A stretch of 64,000 bases of DNA from Echeneis naucrates (Eukaryota; Chordata; Actinopteri; Carangiformes; Echeneidae), in assembly GCF_900963305.1 (NCBI RefSeq), contig NC_042514.1, forward strand, positions 18,690,029 through 18,754,028. Direction: 5' to 3'. Position numbers and translations under genes: made by a program. The first letter of the stretch is position 1; each line of letters opens with the position of its first letter. The notes under the pieces were generated by a model. That model was not told where the DNA came from. It did no database searches and was given only the letters and a program-made list of their open reading frames with translations. This document shows, piece by piece, positions 9,757 to 20,500 of the stretch.

Positions 9757-10120
9757 AGGTTTAAGCCACCTAGAAAATTATTAAACTAGTTACAGGACGT
9801 TGCAGCTCTAAAGGGCGGGGAAATACACAGCTGCAACGTAGTAGATGAATAGATGCTTGTTGAATAATCATATTCACGTTACGCCTCTGAAACATGACAC
9901 ACGAACACTTTGAGGAGCTAGTTCATAACCAAAGTAATCTGGTTTCAGCCTCCTCCTGTTTTCATGTTCCTCTTCGAAGGTCGTTGCTTATCTTCCGGAG
10001 GTATGATCTCAGTTCCTGTAAGAAAAACACAAGTTTCTGCATTCCTGCAGGGTTAGTAAAAGTAGAGCAATACTGTGATAATCATTTTATGTATTTTTAT
10101 TCTAACACCTTCCAATCTAA
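9757..10120. repeat. Unknown spacer block with inverted repeat (copy 2)
   Basis: Near-identical to 1618-1982. The 10-bp inverted repeat lies at 9798-9807 and 9829-9838. Confidence 0.6.
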
Positions 10121-10272
10121 TGATTTCTGACGTGAACGGGTACTTTCATAAAAGCTGCATTTGTTCTTATTGTTGCATCGCCGAAATTTGGTCTTCCTAC
10201 GAATAGATGCAGATACTGTCAGGTATACTCATGAGAAGTCTTGAAGTGAAGCATCAGCTGACCACTGACCTC

Positions 10273-10478
10273 TGACCATAGATCACAATATTTTACTACA
10301 GAGACTGGAACATGAAATTGGGATTAAAGGAACTGCAATAAGGTGGTTCAAATCCTATTTATCAGATAGACATCAGTTTGTTCATGTTCACAACAGCTCC
10401 TCCTCATGCACTGCAGTCAGTTATGGAGTCCCACAGGTTTGGGTACTTGGACCAATCGTCTTTACGCTTCATCTAGGC
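10273..10478 (+). mobile_element. L2 LINE RT fragment
   Basis: Encodes [19 protein letters not shown] through GPIVFTLHL. It is the complementary part of the fragment ending at 9314, as if a tRNA block had been inserted or recombined into the L2 piece. Confidence 0.82.
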
Positions 10479-10814
10479 ACCAAATGCCATCTTTACTACC
10501 GCAATTACACAATGAATTGACCAAACAAACAGCTGAAGCCAACATTTTCTATTCTAATTCAGAGGTAGCACTTACCAAATACACAGGTCATACTCGCTCC
10601 ACGGCTCTCGATCTTCGCTGTTTCCCAGTGCCCCGGTTGTGGGAGAGAGCTGTTCCAGCTTTCGTCTGGACCTCTGATTGTTGCATCACCGAAATTTGCT
10701 CTTCCCACGAATAGACGCAGATACTGGCAGGTCTACTCACGAGAAGTCTTGAAGTGAAGCATCAGCTGATCTCTGACCTCTCTGCCGTTGTTGAAAAAGA
10801 ATAACTGAAAACAC

Positions 10815-10887
10815 AGTTTCTGCCCAGTTTCGAACTGGGGACCTTTTGTGTGTGAGGCGAACGTGATGACCACTACACTACAGAAAC
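10815..10887 (-). tRNA. tRNA-Val (CAC), weak anticodon stem
   Basis: Anticodon CAC with acceptor and T stems intact. Two anticodon-stem pairs are lost (29:41 and 31:39). U73. TTTT close downstream. Confidence 0.65.
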
Positions 10888-11004
10888 CTGCACAGGCCAG
10901 CCCCTTCCCCTTGATGATGAAATGCCATCGTTAATACGAAAATTGAAGCAACTGAGAATGCAAGGCAGGAACCAAAAACATCTGTTTCCAGCTGACAGCA
11001 AACA

Positions 11005-11077
11005 TGTTTCCGCCCAGTTTCGAACTGGGGACCTTTCGCGTGTTAGGCGAACGTGATGACCACTACACTACGGAAAC
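11005..11077 (-). tRNA. tRNA-Val (AAC)
   Basis: Anticodon AAC with full stems and A73. Confidence 0.9.
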
Positions 11078-11391
11078 CCACACAGGTCACCTCCTTCCGC
11101 TTATCAGGAAATGCCATCATTAACACTGTTGCAATAGCCTCCCACGAGAATCGAGAATCCTACATCCTGAAGCCTGGGCCAGAGTTGTCTACCTGTTTGA
11201 AAATGGCGCCATGACCCCAGGATCCACCCCTAGGGTATGGTTTTGAGTTTGAACAGGAGGGCATTTGCCAAACGCCAGCGCCCTCAGCAGGGATCCCCGA
11301 TGACGTCACACAGGTAATAAAGACGCTTCATGGTTCTTGATCTTCGCTTTTTCCCAGTGCCCCAGTTGTGGTAGAGAGCTGTCCCAGCTTT

Positions 11392-11886
11392 CGAGTAGCA
11401 GCAGCGGTGTCCCTGACACCAGAACAATTGCAGTGGTATCAGATGTCGGAAGAGGCCGTCCCACAAGTGTCTCTGGCTTTACATCCTAAACATCAGGTTA
11501 AAGAATTGGGTGGGATGGTAAAACTAGCATTAGCACAGGATGATTGGGTTATCACGGACATAAGCGGAGTACTTTATTCGGCTAGAGCCAACATATACTC
11601 AATTCAAGTAGAAGCCGTAGATAGCTCAGTTCTGGAGGAGGCCCAGGTCTCCCGGTTTCACGGTAGAGAAAAAACAGATCACCCTGAGGCTGCGTCTATC
11701 ATTGACTCTCTACCAGAGTCCCTATGGGCGCAGGGCCCGACAGAAGTGCGACTGGTGCAATGTGAACCATTAACTTTTGAGGTGAACACCTCTGATCCAG
11801 TGTGGATCAATCAGTACCCCCACAAGCCCCACGCAGAGGAGGGCATTGCAGACACCATTCAGGGCCTCATATCACAGGGCGTATGA
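11392..11886 (+). mobile_element. Endogenous retrovirus fossil, pol fragment (copy 2)
   Basis: Class I retrovirus-like pol fragment ending in the RT N-terminal segment. It is flanked by module M on the left and a TAC-like tRNA relic on the right. A broken fossil without LTRs. Confidence 0.75.
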
Positions 11887-11931
11887 TCTCTGACCTCTCT
11901 GCCGTTGTTGAAAAAGAATAACTGAAAACAC

Positions 11932-12004
11932 AGTTTCTGCCCAGTTTCAAACTGGGGATCTTTCGCCTTTATTGCAAACGTGATGACCGATACACTACGG
12001 AAAG
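11932..12004 (-). pseudogene. tRNA-Val relic with TAA anticodon position
   Basis: This belongs to the decayed TAC-like subfamily (C56 lost, 5' end G1 changed). Its anticodon loop reads AATAAAG, so U33 is also missing. Its duplicate at 29517 still reads TAC. Confidence 0.6.
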
Positions 12005-12177
12005 CTGCACAGGACACTCCCTTCCCCTTGACGATGAAATGCCATCGTTTCTTCGAATATTGCTGACAATGCAAGGGAAGAACCAAAAACATCGCTAAAG
12101 GCAATTCTTTAATCGAATTAAGATGTATGCATTAACTGGAAAAAAGACGCTGATTTATTTCCAGCTGACAGCAAAGA

Positions 12178-12247
12178 TGTTTCCGCCCAGTTTCGAACTG
12201 GGGACCTTTCGCATGTTAGGCGAACGTGACCACTACACTACGGAAAC
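12178..12247 (-). pseudogene. tRNA-Val (AAC), 70 nt with D-arm deletion
   Basis: Anticodon AAC with acceptor and T stems intact. Three bases of the D arm are missing. The duplicate at 29763 has full length. Confidence 0.65.
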
Positions 12248-12467
12248 CTGAATGCAAGCGGCTCCGCCCCTTCCAATCTAATGATTTCTGACGTGAACAG
12301 GTAATTTCATAAAAGCTGCATTTGCTCTTCCAGTTGCATCACCGAAATTTGGTCTTCCTAAGAATAGATGCAGATACTGGCAGGTATACTCACGAGAAGT
12401 CTTGAAGTGAAGCATCAGCTGACCTCTGACCTCTCTGCCTTTGTTGAAAGAGAATTACAGAAGATAC

Positions 12468-12540
12468 TGTTCCTGCCCAGTTTCGAACTGGGGACCTTTC
12501 GCGTGTGAGGCGAACGTGATGACCACTACACTACAGAAAC
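12468..12540 (-). tRNA. tRNA-Val (CAC)
   Basis: Anticodon CAC, A73, with one acceptor wobble (4:69). The downstream A-run is interrupted, so no T4 lies immediately adjacent. Confidence 0.82.
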
Positions 12541-12865
12541 CTGTACAGGAGACCCTCTTCCCCTTGATGATGAAATGCCATCGTTACTACTGTTGTGATG
12601 GACTCCCACGTGCTCTGAAAAGAACAATAGAGAGGCCGACATCCTGAAGCCTGGGCCAGAGTTGTCTGCCTGTTTGGAAATGGCGCCATGACCCCAGGAT
12701 CCACCCCTAGGGTGTTGTTCTGAGTTTGAAGAGGAGGGCATTTGCTAGACACCAGCGCCCTCAGCAGGGATCCCCGATGACGTCACACAGGTAATAAAGA
12801 CGCTCCATGGCTCTTGATCTTCGCTTTTTCCCAGTGCCCCGGTTGTGGGAGAGAGCTGTCCCAGC

Positions 12866-12956
12866 TTTTGTCTGGACCTCTCCAATGATATTCTAATTGC
12901 TTCAGACAATGGATCAGCCTCCATACTTCTCCTTTTGGATCTTAGTGCTGCTTTCG
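12866..12956 (+). mobile_element. L2 LINE RT fragment (short)
   Basis: Encodes [25 protein letters not shown], then switches abruptly to a TAC-like tRNA spacer. Confidence 0.8.
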
Positions 12957-13003
12957 TCATACTCGTTGCATTTTTTTTTCATATTAAGAGCCAACAGCAA
13001 ATC

Positions 13004-13076
13004 TGTTTCTACCCAGTTTCAAACTTGGGATCTTTCGCGTGTAATGCAAACGTGATGACCGATACACTACGAAAAC
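13004..13076 (-). pseudogene. tRNA-Val (TAC)-like relic
   Basis: Decayed TAC-like subfamily: anticodon loop ATTACAC, C56 replaced by T, T stem and acceptor weakened. Confidence 0.6.
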
Positions 13077-13258
13077 CTGCACTGGACACCCCCTTCCCCT
13101 TGACGATGAAATGCCATCCTTAATACGAAAATTAAAACAGCAAATGAGAATGCAAGGCAGGAACCAAAAACATCGCTAAAGCCAATTTTTCTAATTGAAT
13201 TAAGAGGTATGCCTTAACTAAAAAGAGATGCTGATTTATTTCCAATTGACAGCAAACA

Positions 13259-13331
13259 TGTTTCCACCCAGTTTCGAACTGGGGACCTTTTGCGTGTTAG
13301 GCGAAGGTGATGACCACTACACTACGGAAAC
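13259..13331 (-). tRNA. tRNA-Val (AAC)
   Basis: Anticodon AAC, A73, T arm intact. There are acceptor wobble 7:66 and one anticodon-stem mismatch (29:41). Confidence 0.72.
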
Positions 13332-13484
13332 CTGCACGGGTCACTGGCTTCCCCTTGACGATGAAATGCCAGCGTTACTCCAGCAATTACACAAACAAAC
13401 AGCTGAGGCCAATTCTCTAAACTAAATCAGAGGTAGCAATAACCAAACACACAGGTCCGGCTTGTGTAGAGCCGACAGCAAATC

Positions 13485-13557
13485 TGTTTCTGCCCAGGTT
13501 CGAACTGGGGACCTTTCGCGTGTGAGGCGAACGTGATGACCACTACACTACAGAAAC
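13485..13557 (-). tRNA. tRNA-Val (CAC) on a TAC-type body
   Basis: Anticodon CAC with full stems and A73. T loop TTCGAAC and flank GAGCCGACAGCAAATC are those of the TAC class (compare 16416), so the anticodon has been exchanged. Confidence 0.85.
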
Positions 13558-13579
13558 CTAAGCACAAGCTGCTCTGCCC

Positions 13580-13845
13580 CTTCTGTCAGGTTTAAACCAC
13601 CTAGAACATGATGAAACAGGGAAGAAAGACAAAGGACAACAGCGCTCATTTTTACTTGCAAGGAGAACAGACAGAGATATGTTCAGTTACATTCTCTAAC
13701 TGCTCTGACGTATCTCTTCCGTTCTCCCCTCTTTATTTCCTTAGGGTGGTCCCTAGTTTGTATGATCTCAAGTCCTGTAAGAAAAACACAAGTTTCTGCA
13801 TTCCTGCAGGGTTAGTAAAAGTACAAAAGATACTCATGAGAAGTC
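13580..13845. repeat. Unknown spacer block R2 (copy 1)
   Basis: A block of about 265 bp with no recognisable protein or RNA, starting near GTTTAAACCACCTAGAACAT. Copies lie at 31478, 34358, 43680, 52745 and 61077. Confidence 0.55.
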
Positions 13846-13900
13846 TTGAAGTAAAGTATCAGCTGATCTCTCTACCTTTGTAAAGAAACACAGAAAGTTG

Positions 13901-13973
13901 GGTTTCTGCCCAGTTTCGAACTGTGGACCTTTCGCTTGTGAGGCTAACGTGATGACCACAACACTACAGAAAC
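13901..13973 (-). tRNA. tRNA-Val (CAC), weak
   Basis: Anticodon CAC. C73 discriminator, one T-stem mismatch, altered anticodon-stem closing and a changed A box. Confidence 0.6.
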
Positions 13974-14151
13974 CTGCACAGGCAAGCCCCTTCCCCTTGA
14001 TGATGAAATGCCATCGCTAATACGAAAATTGAAGCAACTGGGAATTCAAGGCAGGAACCAAAAACATCGCGAAAGCCAATTCTCTAATTGAATTAAGAGG
14101 TATGCAGTAACTAAAAAGAAATGCTGTTCTGTTTCCAGCTGACAGCAAACA

Positions 14152-14224
14152 TGTTTCCGCCCAGTTTCGAACTGGGGACCTTTCGCGTGTTAGGCAAACG
14201 TGATGACCACTACACTACGGAAAC
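14152..14224 (-). tRNA. tRNA-Val (AAC)
   Basis: Anticodon AAC with full acceptor and T stems and A73. One G-U pair in the anticodon stem. Confidence 0.88.
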
Positions 14225-14526
14225 CCACACAGGTCACCTCCCTCCGCTTATCAAGAAATGCCATCATTACTACTGTTGCGATCGCCTCCCACGTGCTTTG
14301 AAAAGAACAATCGAGAGGCCTACATCCTGAAGCCTGGGCCAGAGTTGTCTGCCTGTTTGGAAATGGCGCCATGACCCCAGGATCCACCCCTAGGGTATGG
14401 TTCTGAGTTTGAAGAGGAGGGCATTTGCTAGACACCAGCGTCCTCATCAGGGTTCCCCAATGACGTCACACAGGTAATAAAGAAGCTCTCTTGCATTTTT
14501 TCCATATTAAGAGCCAACAGCAAATC

Positions 14527-14599
14527 TGTTTCTGCCCAGGTTCGAACTGGGGACCTTTCGCGTGTGAGGCGAACGTGATGACCACTACACTACAGAAAC
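14527..14599 (-). tRNA. tRNA-Val (CAC) on a TAC-type body
   Basis: Anticodon CAC with full stems and A73. T loop TTCGAAC as in the TAC class. Confidence 0.85.
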
Positions 14600-14734
14600 C
14601 TGCCACGGGCACGCCCTTCCCATTGACGATGAAATGCCATCGTTACTTCAAATATTGAAGTCGCTGAGAATGTAAGCAACACATCAAAAACATCGCGAAA
14701 GCAAATGCTCTAATCGAATTAAGAGGTATGCCTT

Positions 14735-14874
14735 CACTTCGCTACTTAGACCAATCCTCTTTACGCTTCATCTGCTTCCTCTAGGCAACATTATCATGAC
14801 ATCAGACATGTCTTGAACACATACAAGTCTGGATGACCCATAATTTTTTTACTCCTTAATTCTGACAAAACTGA
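14735..14874 (+). mobile_element. L2 LINE RT fragment carrying the YADD-region deletion
   Basis: The sequence runs from CTACTTAGACCAATCCTC through the GNII codons directly into ACATGTCTTGAACACA, skipping the active-site strand exactly as the fragment at 2797-4262 does. Copies lie at 16625 and 62531. Confidence 0.8.
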
Positions 14875-15043
14875 CATGCCATTGTTACTACAAACATTAC
14901 AGAAAGTGAGAATGCAAGTGATGCACCAAAAGCATAGTTGAAGCCAATTCTCCAAACTAATTCTGAGGTAGGCCTGACCTAATACACACATCCTACTCTC
15001 CTGCATTAATTCCATAATCAGAGTCCACAACTAATCTGGGTAG

Positions 15044-15360
15044 TTTTCCAACCCAGCGCTGGTTAAATAGTGGACCGACTAAACGTTGGGTTAACTTCAC
15101 CAAACAAACTGGGTCTGTTCATTCAACCCAGGAAGATGGGTTGTTAAAATATCCCTAATATGGCTTATATTGACTATAATACTGGATTAATTTCACCCCA
15201 CTAATGGGATATTATTATTGTTTTTGTTGCTCCACCATATAATGTGAAAAATTATCAAAAAAAGTATAGATTTCTCTGGCACAACTGATGGTCATCAGTT
15301 TAACTACACATGATCATACTCACACCAGGTCTAGCATTTTCTTGTACATCTTATTGACTA
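15044..15360. repeat. Unknown interspersed repeat R3 with AACCCA/TGGGTT motifs (copy 1)
   Basis: AT-rich block opening with alternating AACCCA and TGGGTT motifs, a pattern common in teleost non-autonomous repeats. Copies lie at 16930 and 62830. No terminal repeats were resolved. Confidence 0.55.
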
Positions 15361-15404
15361 TCTGACCTCTCTGCCTTTGTTAAGAAAGAAAAAAAATTAA
15401 GTTC

Positions 15405-15477
15405 TGTTTTTGCCCAGTTTCGAACTGGGGACCTTTCGCGTATTAGGCGAACGTGATGACCACTATACTACAGAAAC
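15405..15477 (-). tRNA. tRNA-Val body with Ile anticodon AAT
   Basis: Loop CTAATAC with anticodon AAT. T arm intact, A73, one acceptor mismatch (5:68). A long T-run lies about 10 nt downstream. Confidence 0.72.
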
Positions 15478-15655
15478 CTGCACAGGCCAGCCCCTTCCCC
15501 TTGATGATGAAATGCCATCGTTACTACGAAAATTTAAGCAACTGAGAATGCAAGGCAAGAACCAAAAACATCGCGAAAGCCAATTCTCTAATTGAATTAA
15601 GAGGTATGCAGTAACTAAAAAGAAATGCTGCTCTGTTTCCAGCTGACAGCAAACA

Positions 15656-15688
15656 TGTTTCCGCCCAGTTTCGAACTGGGGACCTTTC
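15656..15688 (-). pseudogene. tRNA-Val stub (3' acceptor strand and T arm)
   Basis: Truncated at the variable loop by the same L2 junction as at 5248. Confidence 0.7.
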
Positions 15689-16042
15689 ACCACAGAGAAA
15701 CGCTATCTAATCATAATCAGCCTGGATGGCATTATGTTGGCTTCCAGCTCCACTGTTAGAAACCTTGGTGGAACCTTTGACCAGGACATGTCCTTTGTCC
15801 CTCACATAAAAGAAGTCAGTAGGGCAGCTTTGTTCCACCTGAGAAACATCAGGAAAATCAGAGACATCCTCTCTCAGGATGATGCAGAAAAACTCGTCCA
15901 TGCATTTTAACTTTCAGGCTGGACTACTGTAACTCGTTACTATCTAGATGTCCAAACAAATCTCTGAAAGGCCTCTAGACCTGCTCTTCATGTAAAGTAC
16001 CTTTATGTCACGTTGTTATGATTTGGCGCAATACAAAGACCT
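15689..16042 (+). mobile_element. L2 LINE fragment (RT C-terminus and 3' end)
   Basis: Duplicate of 5249-5602, with one base lost near the end of the open region so the frame closes earlier. Confidence 0.85.
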
Positions 16043-16193
16043 GCCCCTCATGTAATTTTACTACGAAAATTGAAGCAGCTGAGAATGCAAGGCAAGAACC
16101 AAAAACATCGCTAAAGCCAATTTTTCTAATTGAATTAAGAGGTATGCCTTAACTAAAGAGAGATGCTGATTTATTTCCAATTGACAGCAAACA

Positions 16194-16266
16194 TGTTTCC
16201 GCCCAGTTTCGAACTGGGGACCTTTCGGGTGTGAGGCGAACGTGATGACCACTACACTACGGAAAC
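16194..16266 (-). tRNA. tRNA-Val (CAC)
   Basis: Anticodon CAC, acceptor and T stems fully paired, A73. One C-C mismatch closes the anticodon loop (31:39). Confidence 0.75.
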
Positions 16267-16415
16267 CTGCACAGGTCACTGCCTTCGCCTTGACAATGAA
16301 ATGCCATCGTTACTACAGCAATTACACAAACAGCTGAAGCCAATTCTCTAATCTAAATCAGAGGTAGCAATAACCAAACACACAGGTCCGGCATGTGTAG
16401 AGCCGACAGCAAATC

Positions 16416-16488
16416 TGTTTCTGCCCAGGTTCGAACTGGGGACCTTTCGCGTGTAAGGCGAACGTGATGACCACTACACTACAGAAAC
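16416..16488 (-). tRNA. tRNA-Val (TAC)
   Basis: Anticodon TAC, all stems paired, A73, T loop TTCGAAC. No T4 run within about 60 nt downstream. Confidence 0.85.
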
Positions 16489-16624
16489 CTGCCCCGGGCA
16501 CGCCCTTTCCATTGACGATGAAATGCCATCGTTACTTCAAATATTGAAGTCGCTGAGAATGTAAGCAACGAATCAAAAACATCGCGAAAGCAAATGCTCT
16601 AATCGAATTAAGAGGTATGCCTTC

Positions 16625-16764
16625 ACTTCGCTACTTGGACCAATCCTCTTTACGCTTCATCTGCTTCCTCTAGGCAACATTATCATGACATCAGACATGT
16701 CTTGAACACATACAAGTCTGGATGACCCATAATTTTTTTACTCCTTAATTCTGACAAAACTGAC
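16625..16764 (+). mobile_element. L2 LINE RT fragment carrying the YADD-region deletion (copy 2)
   Basis: Tandem duplicate of 14735-14874. Confidence 0.8.
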
Positions 16765-16929
16765 ATGCCATTGTTACTACAAACATTACAGAAAGTGAGA
16801 ATGCAAGTGATGCACCAAAAGCATAGTTGAAGCCAATTCTCCAAACTAATTCTGAGGTAGGCCTGACCTAATACACACATCCTACTCTCCTGCATTAATT
16901 CCATAATCAGAGTCCACAACAAATCTGGG

Positions 16930-17250
16930 TAGTTTTCCAACCCAGCGCTGGTTAAATAGTGGACCGACTAAACGTTGGGTTAGCTTCACCAAACAAACTG
17001 GGTCTGTTCATTCAACCCAGGAAGATGGGTTGTTAAAATATCCCCAATATGGCTTATATTGACTATAATACTGGATTAATTTCACCCCACTAATGGGATA
17101 TTATTATTGTTTTTGTTGCTCCACCATATAATGTGAAAAATTATCAAAAAAAGTATAGATTTCTCTGGCACAACTGATGGTCATCAGTTTAACTACACAT
17201 GATCATACTCACACCAGGTCTAGCATTTTCTTGTACATCTTATTGACTAT
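16930..17250. repeat. Unknown repeat R3 (copy 2)
   Basis: Near-identical to 15044-15360, displaced by about 1.89 kb. Confidence 0.55.
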
Positions 17251-17293
17251 CTGACCTCTCTGCCTTTGTTAAGAAAGAAAAAAAATTAAGTTC

Positions 17294-17366
17294 TGTTTTT
17301 GCCCAGTTTCGAACTGGGGACCTTTCGCGTATTAGGCCAACGTGATGACCACTATACTACAGAAAC
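17294..17366 (-). tRNA. tRNA-Val body with Ile anticodon AAT
   Basis: Anticodon AAT. Same body as 4962, with an additional G-G mismatch in the anticodon stem (29:41). Confidence 0.65.
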
Positions 17367-17544
17367 GTGCACGGGCCAGCCCCTTCCCCTTGATGATGAA
17401 ATGCCATCGTTACTACGAAAATTTAAGCAACTGAGAATGCAAGGCAAGAACCAAAAACATCGCGAAAGCCAATTCTCTAATTGAATTAAGAGGTATGCAG
17501 TAACTAAAAAGAAATGCTGCTCTGTTTCCAGCTGACAGCAAACA

Positions 17545-17578
17545 TGCTTCCGCCCAGTTTCGAACTGGGGACCTTTCA
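17545..17578 (-). pseudogene. tRNA-Val stub (3' acceptor strand and T arm)
   Basis: Same tRNA-to-L2 junction as at 5248. Confidence 0.7.
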
Positions 17579-17932
17579 CCACAGAGAAATGCTATCTAAT
17601 CATAATCAGTCTGGATGGCATTACGTTGGCTTCCAGCTCCACTGTAAGAAACCTTGGTGGAACCTTTGACCAGGACATGTCCTTTGTCCCTCACATAAAA
17701 GAAGTCAGTAGGGCAGCTTTGTTCCACCTGAGAAACATCAGGAAAATCAGAGACATCCTCTCTCAGGATGATGCAGAAAAACTCGTCCATGCATTTGTAA
17801 CTTTCAGTCTGGACTACTGTAACTCGTTACTATCTAGATGTCCAAACAAATCTCTGAAAGGCCTCTAGACCTGCTATTCATGTAAAGTACCTTGATGTCA
17901 CGTTGTTATGATTTGGCGCAATACAAAGACCT
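17579..17932 (+). mobile_element. L2 LINE fragment (RT C-terminus and 3' end)
   Basis: Near-identical duplicate of 5249-5602. Confidence 0.85.
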
Positions 17933-18083
17933 GCCCCTCATGTAATTTTACTACGAAAATTGAAGCAGCTGAGAATGCAAGGCAAGAACCAAAAACATCG
18001 CTAAAGGCAATTCTTTAATCGAATAAAGAGGTATGCATTAACTGGAAAAAAGACGCTGATTTATTTCCAGCTGACAGCAAAGA

Positions 18084-18156
18084 TGTTTCCGCCCAGTTTC
18101 GAACTGGGGACCTTTCACGTGTTAGGCGAACGTGATGACCACTACACTACTGAAAC
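18084..18156 (-). tRNA. tRNA-Val (AAC)
   Basis: Duplicate of 5752-5824: anticodon AAC, T arm intact, acceptor mismatch 6:67. Confidence 0.72.
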
Positions 18157-18376
18157 CTGAATACAAGCGGCTCCGCCCCTTCCAATCTAATGATTTCTGA
18201 CGTGAACAGGTACTTTCATAAAAGCTGCATTTGCTCTTCCAGTTGCATCACCGAAATTTGGTCTTCCTAAGAATAGATGCAGATACTGGCAGGTATATTC
18301 AATAAAAGTCTTGAAGTGAAGCATCAGCTGACCTCTGACCTCTCTGCCTTTGTTGAAAAAGAATTACAGAAAATAC

Positions 18377-18449
18377 TGTTCCTGCACAGTTTCGAACTGG
18401 GGACCTTCCGCGTGTGAGGCGAACATGATGACCACTACACTACAGAAAC
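18377..18449 (-). tRNA. tRNA-Val (CAC), recombinant copy
   Basis: Anticodon CAC, one T-stem mismatch, A73. Its left flank follows 6045 and its right flank follows 7337, so this gene spans a duplication junction. Confidence 0.7.
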
Positions 18450-18565
18450 CTGCACAGGCCAGCCCCTTCCCCTTGATGATGAAATGCCATCGTTAATACG
18501 AAAATTGAAGCAACTGAGAATGCAAGGCAGGAACCAAAACATCTGTTTCCAGTTGACTGCAAACA

Positions 18566-18638
18566 TGTTTCCGCCCAGTTTCAAACTGGGGACCTTTCGC
18601 GTGTTAGGCGAACGTGATGACCACTACACTACGGAAAC
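18566..18638 (-). tRNA. tRNA-Val (AAC), T loop altered
   Basis: Anticodon AAC with all stems paired. C56 is replaced by T, which weakens the B box and the D/T-loop contact. Confidence 0.68.
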
Positions 18639-18965
18639 CCGCACAGGTCACCTCCTTCCGCTTATCAAGAAATGCCATCATTACCACTGTTGCGATAGCC
18701 TCCCACGTGCTCTGAAAAGAACAATCGAGAATCCTACATCCTGAAGCCTGGGCCAGAGTTGTCTACCTGTTTTAAAATGGCGCCATGACCCCAGGATCCA
18801 CCCCTAGGGTATGGTTTTGAGTTTGAACAGGAGGGCATTTGCCAAACGCCAGCGCCCTCAGCAGGGATCCCCGATGACATCACACAGGTAATAAAAACGC
18901 TTCATGGCTCTTGATCTTCGCTTTTTCCCAGTGCCCCAGTTGTGGTAGAGAGCTGTCCCAGCTTT

Positions 18966-19429
18966 CGAGTAGCAGCAGCGGTGTCCCTGACACCAGAACA
19001 ATTGCAGTGGTATCAGATGTCGGAAGAGGCCGTCCCACAAGTGTCTCTGGCTTTACATCCTAAACATCAGGTTAAAGAATTGGGTGGGATGGTAAAACTA
19101 GCATTAGCACAGGATGATTGGGTTATCACGGACATTCGCGGAGTACTTTATTCGGCTAGAGCCAACATATACTCAATTCAAGTAGAAGCCGTAGATAGCT
19201 CAGTTCTGGAGGAGGCCCAGGTCTCTCGGTTTCAGGGTCTATCATTGACTCTCTACCAGAGTCCCTATGGGCGCAGGGCCCAACAGAAGTGGGACTGGTG
19301 CAATGTGAACCATTAACTTTTGAGGTGAACACCTCTGATCCAGTGTGGATCAATCAGTACCCCCACAAGCCCCAAGCAGAGGAGGGCATCGCAGACACCA
19401 TTCAGGGCCTCATATCACAGGGCGTATGA
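18966..19429 (+). mobile_element. Endogenous retrovirus fossil, pol fragment (copy 3)
   Basis: Near-identical to copy 1 at 7855 and carried by the same duplication. Broken class I pol fragment. Confidence 0.75.
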
Positions 19430-19474
19430 TCTCTGACCTCTCTGCCGTTGTTGAAAAAGAATAAGTGAAAACAC

Positions 19475-19547
19475 AGTTTCTGCCCAGTTTCGAACTGGGG
19501 ACCTTTCGCGTGTGAGGCGAACGTGATGACCACTACACTACAGAAAC
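19475..19547 (-). tRNA. tRNA-Val (CAC)
   Basis: Anticodon CAC, all stems paired, U73, TTTT 4 nt downstream. Confidence 0.88.
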
Positions 19548-19664
19548 CTGCACAGGACACCATCTTCCCCTTGATGATGAAATGCCATCGTTAATACGAA
19601 AATTGAAGCAACTGAGAATGCAAGGCAGGAACCAAAAACATCTGTTTCCAGCTGACAGCAAACA

Positions 19665-19737
19665 TGTTCCCGCCCAGTTTCGAACTGGGGACCTTTCGCG
19701 CGTTAGGCGAATGTGATGACCACTACACTACGGAAAC
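19665..19737 (-). tRNA. tRNA-Val (AAC)
   Basis: Anticodon AAC, A73, acceptor wobble 4:69, anticodon loop CTAACGC. Confidence 0.8.
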
Positions 19738-19910
19738 CTGCACTGGTCACTCCCTTCCCCTTGACGATGAAATGCCATCGTTACTTCGAATATTGCTGAC
19801 AATGCAAGGGAAGAACCAAAAACATCGCTAAAGGCAATTCTTTAATCGAATTAAGAGGTATGCATTAACTGGAAAAAAGACGCTGATTTATTTCCAGCTG
19901 ACAGCAAAGA

Positions 19911-19983
19911 TGTTTCTGCCCAGTTTCGAACTGGGGACCTTTCGCGTGTTAGGCGAACGTGATGACCACTACACTACAGAAAC
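19911..19983 (-). tRNA. tRNA-Val (AAC)
   Basis: Anticodon AAC with all stems paired and A73. The acceptor uses the U-A form of pair 6:67, usually seen with CAC. Its counterpart in the related block (8800) carries CAC. Confidence 0.85.
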
Positions 19984-20100
19984 CTGCACAGGGCAGCCCC
20001 TTCCCCTTGATGATGAAATGCCATCGTTAATACGAAAATTGAAGCTACTGAGAATGCAAGGCAGGAACCAAAAACATCTGTTTCCAGCTGACAGCAAACA

Positions 20101-20173
20101 TGTTTCCACCCAGTTTCGAACTGGGGCCCTTTCGCGTGTTAGGCGAACGTGATGACCACTACACTACGGAAAC
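20101..20173 (-). tRNA. tRNA-Val (AAC)
   Basis: Anticodon AAC, A73, acceptor wobble 7:66, one changed base in the variable region. Confidence 0.8.
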
Positions 20174-20500
20174 CCGCACTGGTCACCTCCTTCCGCTTAT
20201 CAAGAAATGCCATCATTACCACTGTTGCGATAGCCTCCCACGTGCTCTGAAAATAACAATCGAGAATCCTACATCCTGAAGCATGGGCCAGAGTTGTCTA
20301 CCTGTTTGAAAATGGCGCCATGACCCCAGGATCCACCCCTAGGGTATGGTTTTGAGTTTGAACAGGAGGGCATTTGCCAAACGCCAGCGCCCTCAGCAGG
20401 GATCCCCGATGACGTCACACAGGTAATAAAGACGCTTCATGGCTCTTGATCTTCGCTTTTTCCCAGTGCCCCAGTTGTGGTAGAGAGCTGTCCCAGCTTT

